A stretch of DNA of 64,000 nt, from the NCBI GenBank assembly GCA_949358305.1, contig OX442314.1:37731211-37795210 (forward strand). Direction: 5' to 3'. Numbering within the stretch: position 1 is the stretch's first letter; the number at the start of each line of letters is the position of its first letter. The notes under the pieces were generated by a model, which saw only the letters and a program-made list of their open reading frames with translations, made no database searches and was not told the origin of the DNA. Source of the DNA: Strigamia acuminata. Taxonomy: Eukaryota > Arthropoda > Chilopoda > Geophilomorpha > Linotaeniidae. The position numbers and the translations under genes were made by a program. Positions 19,900 to 29,900 of the stretch are shown here, piece after piece.

Positions 19900-20515
19900 C
19901 CAGCCGCGATACATTTGCTCACAAGCAAGCTCGACTTGATGCAAATTACAGATCACAAGCACGCCATGCATCAGATAGTCAGAAATCAAGACTTGAAGGA
20001 ATTTCTGCATGGGACAGAGTAGTTGAACAATATTTCAAGCACATCAAAGAAGGTCCAGACAAGGTGTGTTCCTGTTGTCGTAATCTGTGGTATTCAAAAT
20101 CAGTCGGACAACTTAAACGTGTGAATCTCTCTGATCAGGGAAAGGGATACGTTAAAAATTATCTCGACTATGTTTTCGATTTTGACGAATTGTTTTGTTC
20201 TACTTGCTACAGTGCCGTCAAAAAAGAAAAAATCCCACGTCTTTGTGTGAATAACGGTCTGCGTTTTCCAATTATCGACGATGGTATTTCAGTACTTACA
20301 CCTTTAGAAGCTAGACTGGTTGCTGGAAGACACATTTTTCAGTTCATATGGCCAGTTTATGGAGAAAATGGTCAATTCAGAACCAAGGGTCGCATAGTAA
20401 ATGTTCCAGTCAACGTTCACAATACCATCACTTCATTGCCTCAACTTCCAAATGAAAGTGACGTGATACTCGTCAAAATAGCGAATTCCCACGTGCTTAA
20501 CGAAGCACGCGTTAC
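19900..20515 (+). pseudogene. Helitron Rep/helicase protein, N-terminal fragment, copy 1
   Basis: After a leader shared with 22,050-22,260, the frame encodes 'ELFCSTCYSAVKKEKIPRLC', 'VLTPLEARLVAGRHIFQFIW' and 'GRIVNVPVNVHNTITSLPQL'. This order of a cysteine pair, 'LTPLE-RLIA', and 'G---NVP-D---T---LP' is the N-terminal signature of animal Helitron transposases. The piece ends before the Rep (HUH) domain. Helitrons move by rolling-circle replication; this copy cannot. Confidence 0.8.
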
Positions 20516-20590
20516 CCTAGACAACTATAACAGACCACGCGTAGGCGTAAACAATCGTAGACGCCATTGTTTAGCAGCGAATCGTATTCG
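20515..20590 (+). repeat. Short LTR-like fragment shared with the RNF113 insertion
   Basis: 'CAGACCACGCGTAGG' through 'CGCCATTGTTTAGC' and 'TCGTATTCGCA' match, in inverted orientation, 13,205-13,285 inside the block that splits RNF113. It joins Helitron copy 1 to ZBED copy 2. Confidence 0.6.
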
Positions 20591-20593
20591 CAA

Positions 20594-21150
20594 GGAATAA
20601 AGTTCTCAACACATTGCTGAAGAGCCATCGCAATTGGAGGTTGTCAGACATAAAAATACTCCTAGTGGTAGTGGAGTATGGAAGTATTTTGGCACGTTGG
20701 TCAAAGACAATAAATCGACAGAACGGAAGTCTGCCGTGTATTGTAGGGAATGTTTCAAGGGCCAAATCATGAAGAAGTAGTGCATTGACAAGTAGGGAAA
20801 ATTTGATCAAAAATCTCTCATGCTAACATAAAATATAGGTTGATCCTCAACAAAAAGTTACGAACGTCCAGAAAATATCCAACTTCTTCAGCACAAACCC
20901 GAATATCCCTACGACGAGTTTAAATCCCAAAACCGTGAAGGAAACTCTTTTCACTCACGAAAATTATAGCTTTCTTCAGTAAATTTTTTGTATTAAATAA
21001 AATTACTCAATTTTGGATTTTCTTTCTGTGTTTATTTCATTTCTGTTTTCATTTTTTTTTATTTCTTTTTTTTGGAGGTTTTCTTGGTTTAGTTTTTTTT
21101 TTTTTGCAAATTTGGATTTTTTTATGGTTTTTAATCGCAACACTTCGGTT
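20594..21150 (+). pseudogene. BED zinc-finger fragment, copy 2
   Basis: A repeat of 19,237-19,745 with a small insertion ahead of 'GVWKYFGTLVKDNKSTERK' and one further on near 20,860. It contains the same in-frame stop after the first zinc-binding cysteines, so the stop predates the duplication. It ends with one arm of the palindrome seen at 19,747. Confidence 0.65.
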
Positions 21151-21558
21151 GAGCCTTAGATCAACGTGGGCTTTTTCTATAAAACGGTGATGATGTATGC
21201 CCATCGGGCAACAACTGGTGAGTTTCAGCAATTGGTCTTTGTAATTATAGAACTCAAATGAATTACTAATCAAGGAAATTTTTCATTTTCAAAACCTATT
21301 AAGTAGTAACAAAAATAAATAATGAAGGGCCTACCGGCCCCGATTTTCATCTTTCAGAATCCCATTGGATGCCAGCCTGATGCGGACGACAGACACGCGT
21401 GAAGCGTTGTACCGTTGAGGTTCAGATCTCAAGGACAAGCTCGAAATACTGTAGTGCACCAACAAGCCCGTGAAAATTCAGACTTCAGATCTCAAGAACA
21501 GGCACGCTATACATTAACTCCGTCGAATTTCAATCTAAAGAACAAACTCTAAATACTG
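21150..21558 (+). other. Helitron leader-like repeats
   Basis: At 21,418, 21,485 and 22,018 the DNA repeats a 'CAGATCTCAAGAACAGGCAC'-type segment. In the last it encodes FRSQEQARD, a charged leader like those ahead of Helitron proteins. Otherwise nothing is recognised. Confidence 0.4.
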
Positions 21559-21985
21559 TTGGCAAAACTAGCGTTTTACTCCAGTCTAACATTCCCTTTA
21601 AATGTGTTTTATTTTATATTTTTGTATTTGTATTTGTGAAACTTAATTTAATAACATTTTTTATTTGATATTTGCTTTTATTAATTCTTATTATGACATC
21701 TTAGTGTCTTTTATTTGCTAATTTTCATATTTCTCAATTTGATATTTCACATTTGCAGTTATTGTGTTTTTTATTTGTTTATTTACAATGTTCAGTGTCA
21801 TTAATCTTTTTAATCAAATTGGGTTAGATCTGTTGTCACTCAACTTGGCTTCAGCTCCCCTCTTAGGAATGCAGCTGAAGCCAATTAACGGATTAGTGTT
21901 GCTCCAATAGGAGAGTTTCTTGTACATAGTTTTTGTGAGACAATAAACTTTTAACCCCAGTGACTATACAAAATTCATGGTGGCA
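21559..21985 (+). mobile_element. Diverged BEL LTR (partial, solo)
   Basis: In inverted orientation the sequence follows the 576-bp BEL LTR at 47,097-47,672. It has a TGTTGGCAAAAC-AGCGTTTTAC start, ACATTCCCTTTAA, a long AT-rich middle and TTTATTTGTTTATTTACAAT. GGCTTCAGCT...GCAGCTGAAGCC and GACAATAAA-TTTAACCCCAGTGA follow. The last about 100 bp of the LTR are missing. It is inside Helitron-like DNA and is clearly older than the BEL copy at 47-52 kb. Confidence 0.75.
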
Positions 21986-21989
21986 ACAC

Positions 21990-24125
21990 GCATTCAATTT
22001 GCAAGCCCCCGAAAATGCAGAGTTCAGATCTCAAGAACAGGCACGCGACACATTTGCTCAAAAGCAAGCTGGACTTGATGCAAATTACAGATCACAAGAA
22101 CAAGCATTTAAAGCATCAGACCGTCAGAAATCAACACTTAAAGAAATTTCTGCATGGAACAGTCGTTGAACAATATTTCAAGCACATCAAAGAAGGTCCA
22201 GACAAGGTTCCTGTTGTTGTAATCTGTGGTATTCAAAATCAGTCAAACCACTGAGATGTTCGAATCTCTCTGCTCAGAGATACGCTGAAAATTATCTCGA
22301 CCATGTTTTCGATTTTGGCGAATTGTTTTGTTCTACTTGCTACAGTGCCGTCAAAAAAAGAAAAATCCCATGTCTTTGTGTGAATAACAGTCTGGGTTTT
22401 CCAATTATCGACGATGTTATTTCGGTACTTACACCTTTAAAAGCAAGACTGGTTGCTGGAAGACACATTTTTCAGTCCATAGATGTGACTAATGAGAACA
22501 ACTTTAACTCAAGTATTACAACTAATTTAAGCCAGGCTCCAATCTTGACTCAATACAAGAAACCGACATTTGATGAAGATCTGAATCAAGTTAATCCTGA
22601 TGGCGGACACACAATGATCAACTATGATTGGGAAAACAGCAACGGAATTCGGATGGCACTTGCACAAGGTCACACCCCTATTGGCATCTTGTGGGATCCA
22701 GATTCAAAGTTTTTAGCATTCCCAAAGGTTTTTGGAGGCTACACAATGAAACCTCAATTAAACGGTAAAGATTTGGGTCCGAACGAGTTTTTTAAGTCAA
22801 TAGTTCGTCGAGACGACCGGCGTGGAGTTGAGCATCAGAATTTTTTGCTTTACTTATCAAAATACAAAGAACTGACTCGAATTAAAAATAACCAGCAAAT
22901 TGCATTCAGAAAAAACCAAGCAACTGATAATCTAACCGTTGACGAGGTAATGGGAGATGGATTTGTAGAAAGACTTATTGAGTCAGATCACGCATACGAT
23001 GTATTAAGAAGGGTACGAAATTCATCACATCATTGGCGTAATGAGACAATTAATTGCAAAGCCATGATATGTCAATATGGATTGACACGTTTTCACCACC
23101 GTTAGTGCAGCTGAACTAGAGTGGCCGGGAACTAATCATCATGTTGAAGAAAATACTTGACAATGAAGATATTGATGAAAATGATGTACTTGTAGAATCG
23201 ATGACACGCACAGACAAGGCATCACTCATTCAAAGAGATCCAGTAACTTGTGCTCATCATTTCGAAAATACATTTCAAGAGTTGTGGAAAACATTTAAGT
23301 GTCCAGTTCGACCGTTCGGAAACGGTAAGATTGCTCATTTCTATCAAAGAGTAGAATTTCAGAACCGTGGAAGTCCTCATGTGCATATGCATCTTTGGCT
23401 GGATAACGCACCAAATCTTTTTTTCTGATAATTTATTTCATTTCAGATCCTCAGCTTGAAATCAGATATCGAAAATGGACAGCTGATTGTTGCAAATTTA
23501 CTCTTGTTCAACCAAGTGCGCTTCGATCCCAAAGTGTCGGTGGTTTTTCACCAGGTTCAGTTTTCAATCCAGGCTTTGTGGTATTTCTCGTGTTTGCTAC
23601 CGGTAGCACAACAACTGGATGGAAGCAGATAACGCTTTTTTAGGTAAGAGACATTTTCTTTTATCGTGCTCTTGAATCATTTATTTAGGCCTACATATTT
23701 TTTTCTTTGTCTATTGTCGCTGCATATTACTGTTACTTCTGTTCTGCTAACGATAATGAATGTTTGTTGTTTTTATTTGTCAAAGAAGGTTGCGATGAAC
23801 AGGCTATTTGTGATTTTGTGGATGAAATAATAACATGAAGCTCAGACTATCCAACTGATGACGACATTCATGAATTGCTAAAATGGCAAACTCATCATCA
23901 CACTTTCACATGCAAGAAAAAGCAGTTTCTACATTCCATTCTTTCCCTTGGGCGAAACATTGATTTTCACACCGCTTCCACAAGACTATCCGAACTTAAA
24001 CGTAAACTGGTCATGGCTGCATTAGGGTTTGGTTTGGTTTGGATTTTGCATTGGTTTGCAAAAAATCTATTTTTACATCATGTTTGTTTGGCATTTTGTC
24101 TGATATATCCGTGCAGGATAAACAG
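21990..24125 (+). pseudogene. Helitron transposase with HUH Rep domain, broken copy
   Basis: Pieces in order: leader; 'ELFCSTCYSAVKKRK'; 'LTPLKARLVAGRHIF'; 'NPDGGHTMINYDW'; 'GHTPIGILWDPDSKFLAFPK'; and, after a frameshift near 23,105, 'TDKASLIQRDPVTCAHHFEN' and the rolling-circle motif 'FQNRGSPHVHMHLWL', whose HVH matches the HUH catalytic histidines. A stop at 23,428 is followed by further pieces, including 'LLKWQTHHHTFTCKKKQ' at about 23,875, typical of the region after the Rep motifs. Frameshifts, stops and non-coding stretches break it, and no helicase domain is seen. Confidence 0.85.
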
Positions 24126-24129
24126 CTAG

Positions 24130-24640
24130 TACTGCACTAAACAGCTTGTTAAGAATTTTAAAAGAGAATGGTCATAGTGATTTACCATTACTGCAAGCTG
24201 TTTGCTTACAAGCCAGTCGCCAATTGACGCACTTCGAATCCATCACCACCGAAGAAGCCAGAATACAACAAACCGAGCATAAAATATCCGGATGTTGCAT
24301 TGCAACGACCTTTTATTAGTTTTAGTTTTAAGTCGACTTTGAACAGGCACTGCAGGAAGGACATTCCACAGCTGGACAACCTCAACTCCTTTTACGCCTT
24401 TCTCGAATTGCAAAGAACTACAGTCACCCTGAACAAAAGTCTTTCAGTCATTTACGACACGATCCTGATTACTGAAAACGGATCGGTCTCTGCTTTATTT
24501 ATAAACCATAAAATGTGCGCAGAACTCCAAAGTAAAAGCAAGCAGTTCAATTTTGACGCAACTTTTAAAGATCTGCCAAAGTTTGCTGATGACAGTTCTC
24601 AGTTTTATTAATTTCTAAATGTTCAGGGTATAGTGGATAC
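24130..24640 (+). pseudogene. MULE/FLYWCH-type transposase fragment
   Basis: The frame from 24,300 has 'STLNRHCRKDIPQL' and then ALFINHKMCAELQSKSKQ with 'FNFDATFKDLPKF'. This matches the 'F-----L-LL-----W--DGTFK--P--F-QLY' core of animal Mutator-like transposases, where the Asp before GTFK is catalytic; here it reads FDATFK. The homology continues past the stop at 24,611. Nothing further downstream of this domain is kept here; a C-terminal MULE piece lies separately at 43.6 kb. Confidence 0.65.
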
Positions 24641-24739
24641 TAAATTAAATACCTTTTTGCTATTTTGCCAAATGACGCAAAAGTGATGCTTCGCAATGCC
24701 ACAAACTAAAGAAAATTACAACAAATATTTAAGTAAAAT

Positions 24740-24960
24740 GTAAAAAAGTGAAACTAAAATTTGATATGGTGTGTTAAAAGCTTTTGCCATGTTAGAACTA
24801 AAAGATTTCAATATTATTAAGGGGTGTCCAATAGATTACATGCATAAAGTAAGTCTTGGGTTTACTAAATTTTTCCAAGTTAATAGAAGTAAACCAAAAA
24901 TGAATCCATTATTTCATTTAATTTTTTCAAGTATGTTTCAAAGTGGAAAGTATTTATAAG
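24740..24960 (+). pseudogene. Possible tnp2/CACTA-type transposase fragment
   Basis: A 62-codon frame contains 'GCPIDYMHKVSLGFTKFF', resembling the 'F--D-MH-V-LG--K-L' motif common to animal CACTA-like and related transposon proteins. It is too short to be more certain. Confidence 0.4.
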
Positions 24961-25028
24961 AATGTAAGACTGGAAATTAATTTTATACGGAAAAACATGT
25001 AATAATTTCATGTTAGATAATAAGTGTA

Positions 25029-25585
25029 CAGTCGAAACTCTTTATAACGAATCGCGATATAACGAATTATCGCTATAACGAATTATTGAAAATGACTTGG
25101 TTGGCCAGCCATAGAACACCATGTTATATATATTCGTTATAACGAATTTCGATATAACGAATTATTCGTTATAACGAACAGGTTTTCAGGTACACTGTAA
25201 TACCAACAAGCCCTCGTTATAACGAATTTTCAAAACTGATCACATGACTGCCCATGTTAGGAACACATTTAGAAAAAATGAAAAATTTTGTGTTTTAAAA
25301 TGACTGCCAAATGAAAAGAAATTTTGATTTAGGACAAGTTGAACATTTTTAATGCCATTAACAATGACAAGAAGCTACCATTTGCATCAGTTGAGTTTAA
25401 TTTGTCCCGTTTTAACAATTTCAACAGTTTTTAAGAATCGGGATAAAATTAACATGATTTTATGAATAAATAATGCTGTTTATGATGAAATTTTATTTTT
25501 TTCAGCTAATTCGTTTTAACGAATTCTCGTTATAACGAATCGATTTGTCCGGTCCCTTGCGATTCGTTATAAAGAGTTTCGACTG
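25029..25585. mobile_element. pogo/Tigger-like MITE with ATAACGAA palindromes
   Basis: Terminal inverted repeats begin 'CAGTCGAAACTCTTTATAAC' and end in its complement 'GTTATAAAGAGTTTCGACTG', flanked by TA on both sides (25,027-25,028 and 25,586-25,587). TTCGTTATAACGAA palindromes are repeated at both ends. CAGT termini, a TA duplication and this repeat style fit non-autonomous Tc1-mariner/pogo elements. There is no transposase. Confidence 0.85.
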
Positions 25586-25654
25586 TATATCCATTTTAAA
25601 ACGGTATCATCAGATCAAAAAGAAATAATCACAAATGTTTTTCAGTTTTACAGA

Positions 25655-26700
25655 TTGTCTTGTTCGAAATGTAAAATGGGGATTCTACCTACGATTTGTA
25701 TTTTTGCCAACCAAGTTACAGGCCCGATCAGATATACCATCGAAAAGTTGCAACAAAAAAATTCCAAACTGTTCAAGTCGACCAAAGAATCCACTAAAAA
25801 ATTGGACTATACAATTGTACAGAGATGCCTTAAAAGTAGGCTGCCGAGCAAAGACAATATGACAAATTGTAAGAATGTTGGGCTCACAATACAACAAAAA
25901 ATGCAAATGCCACATTAATGAAGGAATGTGGTCTTGCAATGCATTTAAAAATGTAAATGCCACAATTCATGAAGGAATGTGGGCTTACAATACAATAAGC
26001 GAATGTGACAAATTTTCAAATGACCAGAGCTCTCTTCTGGTTCCACTGAGACAAGTCAAGTGCTCAGTTTATCCAGGGGTGACCACGTGGAGGTAGAGAG
26101 TTGGATTTTACACCCCCTAAATAAAAAATAAATCATCCATGAATAAACACGGCGCAGAAAAAGACAAGCAATTCAACAGAATTAAAAATAAGCACGAGAA
26201 ATCAGATCGATCAATCGATCGATCAACAAAAAAAATAACCTTTGGCCGTGAAAATTATCAATTTTAGTACAACATATTTACCGAAATTTTAGCCCAAAAG
26301 AAACACCTGAATTATATTGACGTATTTGCGGCTAGGCGTGTCCAAAATGTACCCAAAATAAAATTGATAGTTGGTGGAGTTTATCGATACCGGTACCTGA
26401 ATGGTTTTTCGTATTGCGCGGATGAAATTAACGAAATTCTATCAAAAGCCACCTCCAACAATAATTCGAACTACACACAGAAAAACAGACGGCCACTAAA
26501 GAAAAAACAAGATAACTGTGAATAAGGAGAACTAAATTAAACGTAAAAATATATCTGATAAGACATCGTTACCACCACGGAACCACAACGACCTTCCATT
26601 GGAAATGACTACGGGGTCTACAAGAGGAAGCAAACGGATTTTCCGTTCGAGAGCGAACAAATCTATGTTCGTAAGCTGTGCCCTCTGTGGTAAAAAACGG
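25655..26700 (+). repeat. Dispersed element, subfamily A, copy A2
   Basis: Matches copy A1 (3705-4560), beginning 'GGGATTCTACCTACGATT'. It has two tandem copies of the hairpin unit (CCACATT-ATGAAGGAATGTGG) at 25,900-25,990 and then the conserved block at about 26,010-26,120. The tail is near-identical to A1, including 'ATCGATACCGGTACCTGAAT'. A short open frame at 25,655-25,918 is not kept in A1. Confidence 0.7.
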
Positions 26701-26784
26701 TACTTTCCAATTGCTATAACCTACAGTTTGCGCCTTGTAGAAACGGCAGCACAGCCAACAGATTAAATTTTATTGAACAAAAAA

Positions 26785-26822
26785 AATGCCTGGTGTTTAC
26801 TGTCAATTTGTATGTAGAAAGT
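26785..26822 (+). other. Possible first exon of a THAP-domain gene
   Basis: ATG is followed by codons for MPGVYCQFVCRK and then GTAAGT. THAP zinc fingers start this way, with a C-x(2-4)-C pair a few residues from the Met, and often split soon after. No second exon was found before the ABCA gene on the other strand, so this may be a stranded fragment of a P-like element. Confidence 0.3.
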
Positions 26823-26928
26823 AAGTCACGAATAAATTGTGTACAAAATTAGTTTTACTTCTTTTCATACACAGTCACAAACAGACCTCCGACTCAGTGA
26901 ATTAAATGGAAAGTCACAACCTCCAAAA

Positions 26929-29900
26929 TTAAACTTCTTGAATGCGTGCAAACATCAGAAACACCTGTTCCAGCGTCACTTGAGTGACCGAATAATCCTC
27001 CAGTTGAAAACTTTCCTTGGCTTTCTCCATCGTAACGAACAGGTGACCTAACTTTGTTCTCGGATCTTTCACCACGTAACCAACTAAACCCTGACAACAA
27101 AAAATGTTTACACTTGGAAGAAAAGTTGAGGATGCTTCGATCCAACTCTTACTTGATGCACGTCTTGTAGGACAGCACTTGGCAACTTCTCCTGAATATA
27201 TTTCTGGAATTTTATTTGATTCACGACACCATTGTCGACCTGCTTGAGCTTGGCCAAAATAGTGTATCCCTGGCTGAATTTATTCTTCAAGTACTGGACT
27301 CCACCGAAACACTTGAATTGCCCTTGCACCATGATCCCGATGCGAGAACACAACACTTCGCACTCTTCCATGCTGTGTGACGTGAGCACGATGGCTGTTC
27401 CATCCTTGTTCGACTGTTTAATCATGTTCCAAAGTTTTCTTCTGGCCACCGGATCGACTCCGGTTGTCGGTTCGTCCAAAAACACCACCATGGGTCGACC
27501 GATAAATGCCAACGCTGCGCTTAATTTTCGTTTATTTCCACCACTTTTAGATAGAAATTAAAAGTAAATATTAAAAAAAAAATAGGTCTCTTGGGAAAGG
27601 CTTTTATATTTATTAATTTGACAAATCGCCGCTACTATTGCACATTTTCACCGTTTGCTGTGAAAAATCCCAAAAATATGTAATTTTTCTTCCAAAATTG
27701 AAAAAAATTAATCAGTTTTGTAGGGAATTAAATTCTTTACAAAACAGGTCTGGTTTCAGAATTTATTGAAGCCTTTTCCACTTCAAACAAAATGGATTTA
27801 CCCGTTGAAGTGGGCAGTTTGGCATCCATTTTAGTTTAAGTCGCCAACAGACGGCGTTAGCATCGGCGGAAGTTGAAACAAACAAAGAAACGGTCATGTC
27901 AAGTTCAACAAAAGCCTTTAAAAATCAATTTTGGTTGGACATAGCTTGAATTCTTTTTTCAAGAATTTAAATTTGAATTACCTGTATGCCGAAGTTCGTT
28001 TATTGGCGTGAACTGACAAATCAAAATTAATCAAGGCTTCTTTCACAGTGTTATTGACGTGCCGATAGGGAATTCCGTACAAATTAGCGAAGAAGCGCAG
28101 CATTTCTCTACCCGTCAAGTGATCCAGCAACGCATCAAATTGGGGACAGTACCCAATGTTAACAAGATACTGAATTGAGAAAGATAAAAAAACCAACACA
28201 CCCTAATATATTTTAAATTTCAAGGATCTGTGTTTCACTTGTGATTTGTTCTTTGTGATGCTGAATCCACGAATGATTGCATCGCCAGAATCGATGAAAA
28301 GATCCCCAGTGAGTTGTCGAAACGTAGTTGTCTTTCCGGCGCCATTGATTCCAAGTAAACCGAAACAAGCGCCGTTCTCAACTCCGAAACTCAATCCGTT
28401 AACGGCTTTCAAACGGCCAAAGTATTTGGTCAAGTCGCGAACGACGAGATAATCCGATCCACTCGCATCTAGAAATTAATAAATCAACCTTAAACATACA
28501 CCCTTTAACGTACATTAAATATACTGGACAATTCCTCAATTTGCAGTCTAGTGTATTTAAGTCTATATTTTTTGCAGTGCAGTACCGCTGTGGACACGAT
28601 TCTGCTCAGCCAGTACATCACTGTCCAATTCAGAGGCTGAATTTCCGGGTCTGTTTCTGCACCGTACCCAATACCACAACCCGTTAAAACATTGAAGTAA
28701 TGTGAACCAACACGGACTATCGATGATGCAAGTGAGAAGCAGGTAAACCAGGCCGGCCAGTGCTAGTGCTATTAATTCCACTGCTATCCCAGGCCAGGCA
28801 ATGGTGATATAATTCGTTTTTACAAAACAACTGTCCCCGCATTTATCTAAAAAACCAAAAAAAATTAGTAAATGAAAAATGCTTCTTTTTATCCAATTAA
28901 ACCTGCACAGCAGTGTCGCAGCCAGACGGGAGGTTTTTCTTGATTGCAAATCGATTCAAGTAAACTGTCATCCTTGCCGATGCAAACGGCATTCGAATCA
29001 CCAATGTAAACAATCTTCATGATTGCAAATGACACCAAATAATTTGGCATTATGCTAAACAGCCATTTGATGTCAGTTCCTTTCTTGAAGACTTCAAGCA
29101 TAAATATCCAAATACTGAGTATCAAACCTGCAATTTTGTCAAAAAAGATAACAGTTACAGTATAATTAGACCCCGGATATTTATGCAAAATAAAATTCGT
29201 TTTATGCGCATAAAATATGCACCAAAAATTACATTTTATGCAAAATAAAGAAATTTATTCGAGTGAAATCAGGTGTTAAATAACGACTTAATGCCCTTTC
29301 AAAGTGTTCTTGATGTAAATGAATTGTAATTACGTTTTTGTTTCCGGAAAAATGACGATTTATGCATTTATAGCTAATTTTGGCTTTTTATTGAATAAAA
29401 ATAATTCCTATGCATTTATGCGTTTATCCGGACCCCAGTCATAATTGATAAACATACTCCTTACCTGCTCCCAGGTTAAGGACAGTAACAGCAGTAAACC
29501 CTGCAGCAGGCAATCGAAAGAAATTAGAAGCAAGATAAACAAAACAAATCGCTGCCCAGCAGTACACGATCAACAGCAACAATAATATTGCTAGGGATCA
29601 TGAAATAATTGTCAAACTATAAGAAACCATGAAAATAACAAAATTTAAAGAATCCATACCTATATTTTCACTGTTAAAGATACCGCTATGATCCATAAAA
29701 GCAAATAAAGTGACCGACAAGCAGCAAACAACTATACAAAAACTCCAATCCCAAATCAGCGCGGAAACCCAGTATAAAGTTCCACTGATGCCGGTCATGA
29801 ATTGAATGTGCTTACATTTAGTCACTCTCTCGTGGATAACAAAAACAATAAGCGATGAAACCATCATAGATAGACCTATCGGCATAAAAATACCCATCAG

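Noticed and set aside
23875-24129. Independent small membrane protein gene
   Set aside because: The start matches a Helitron segment, and the hydrophobic end is frame-shifted AT-rich sequence.
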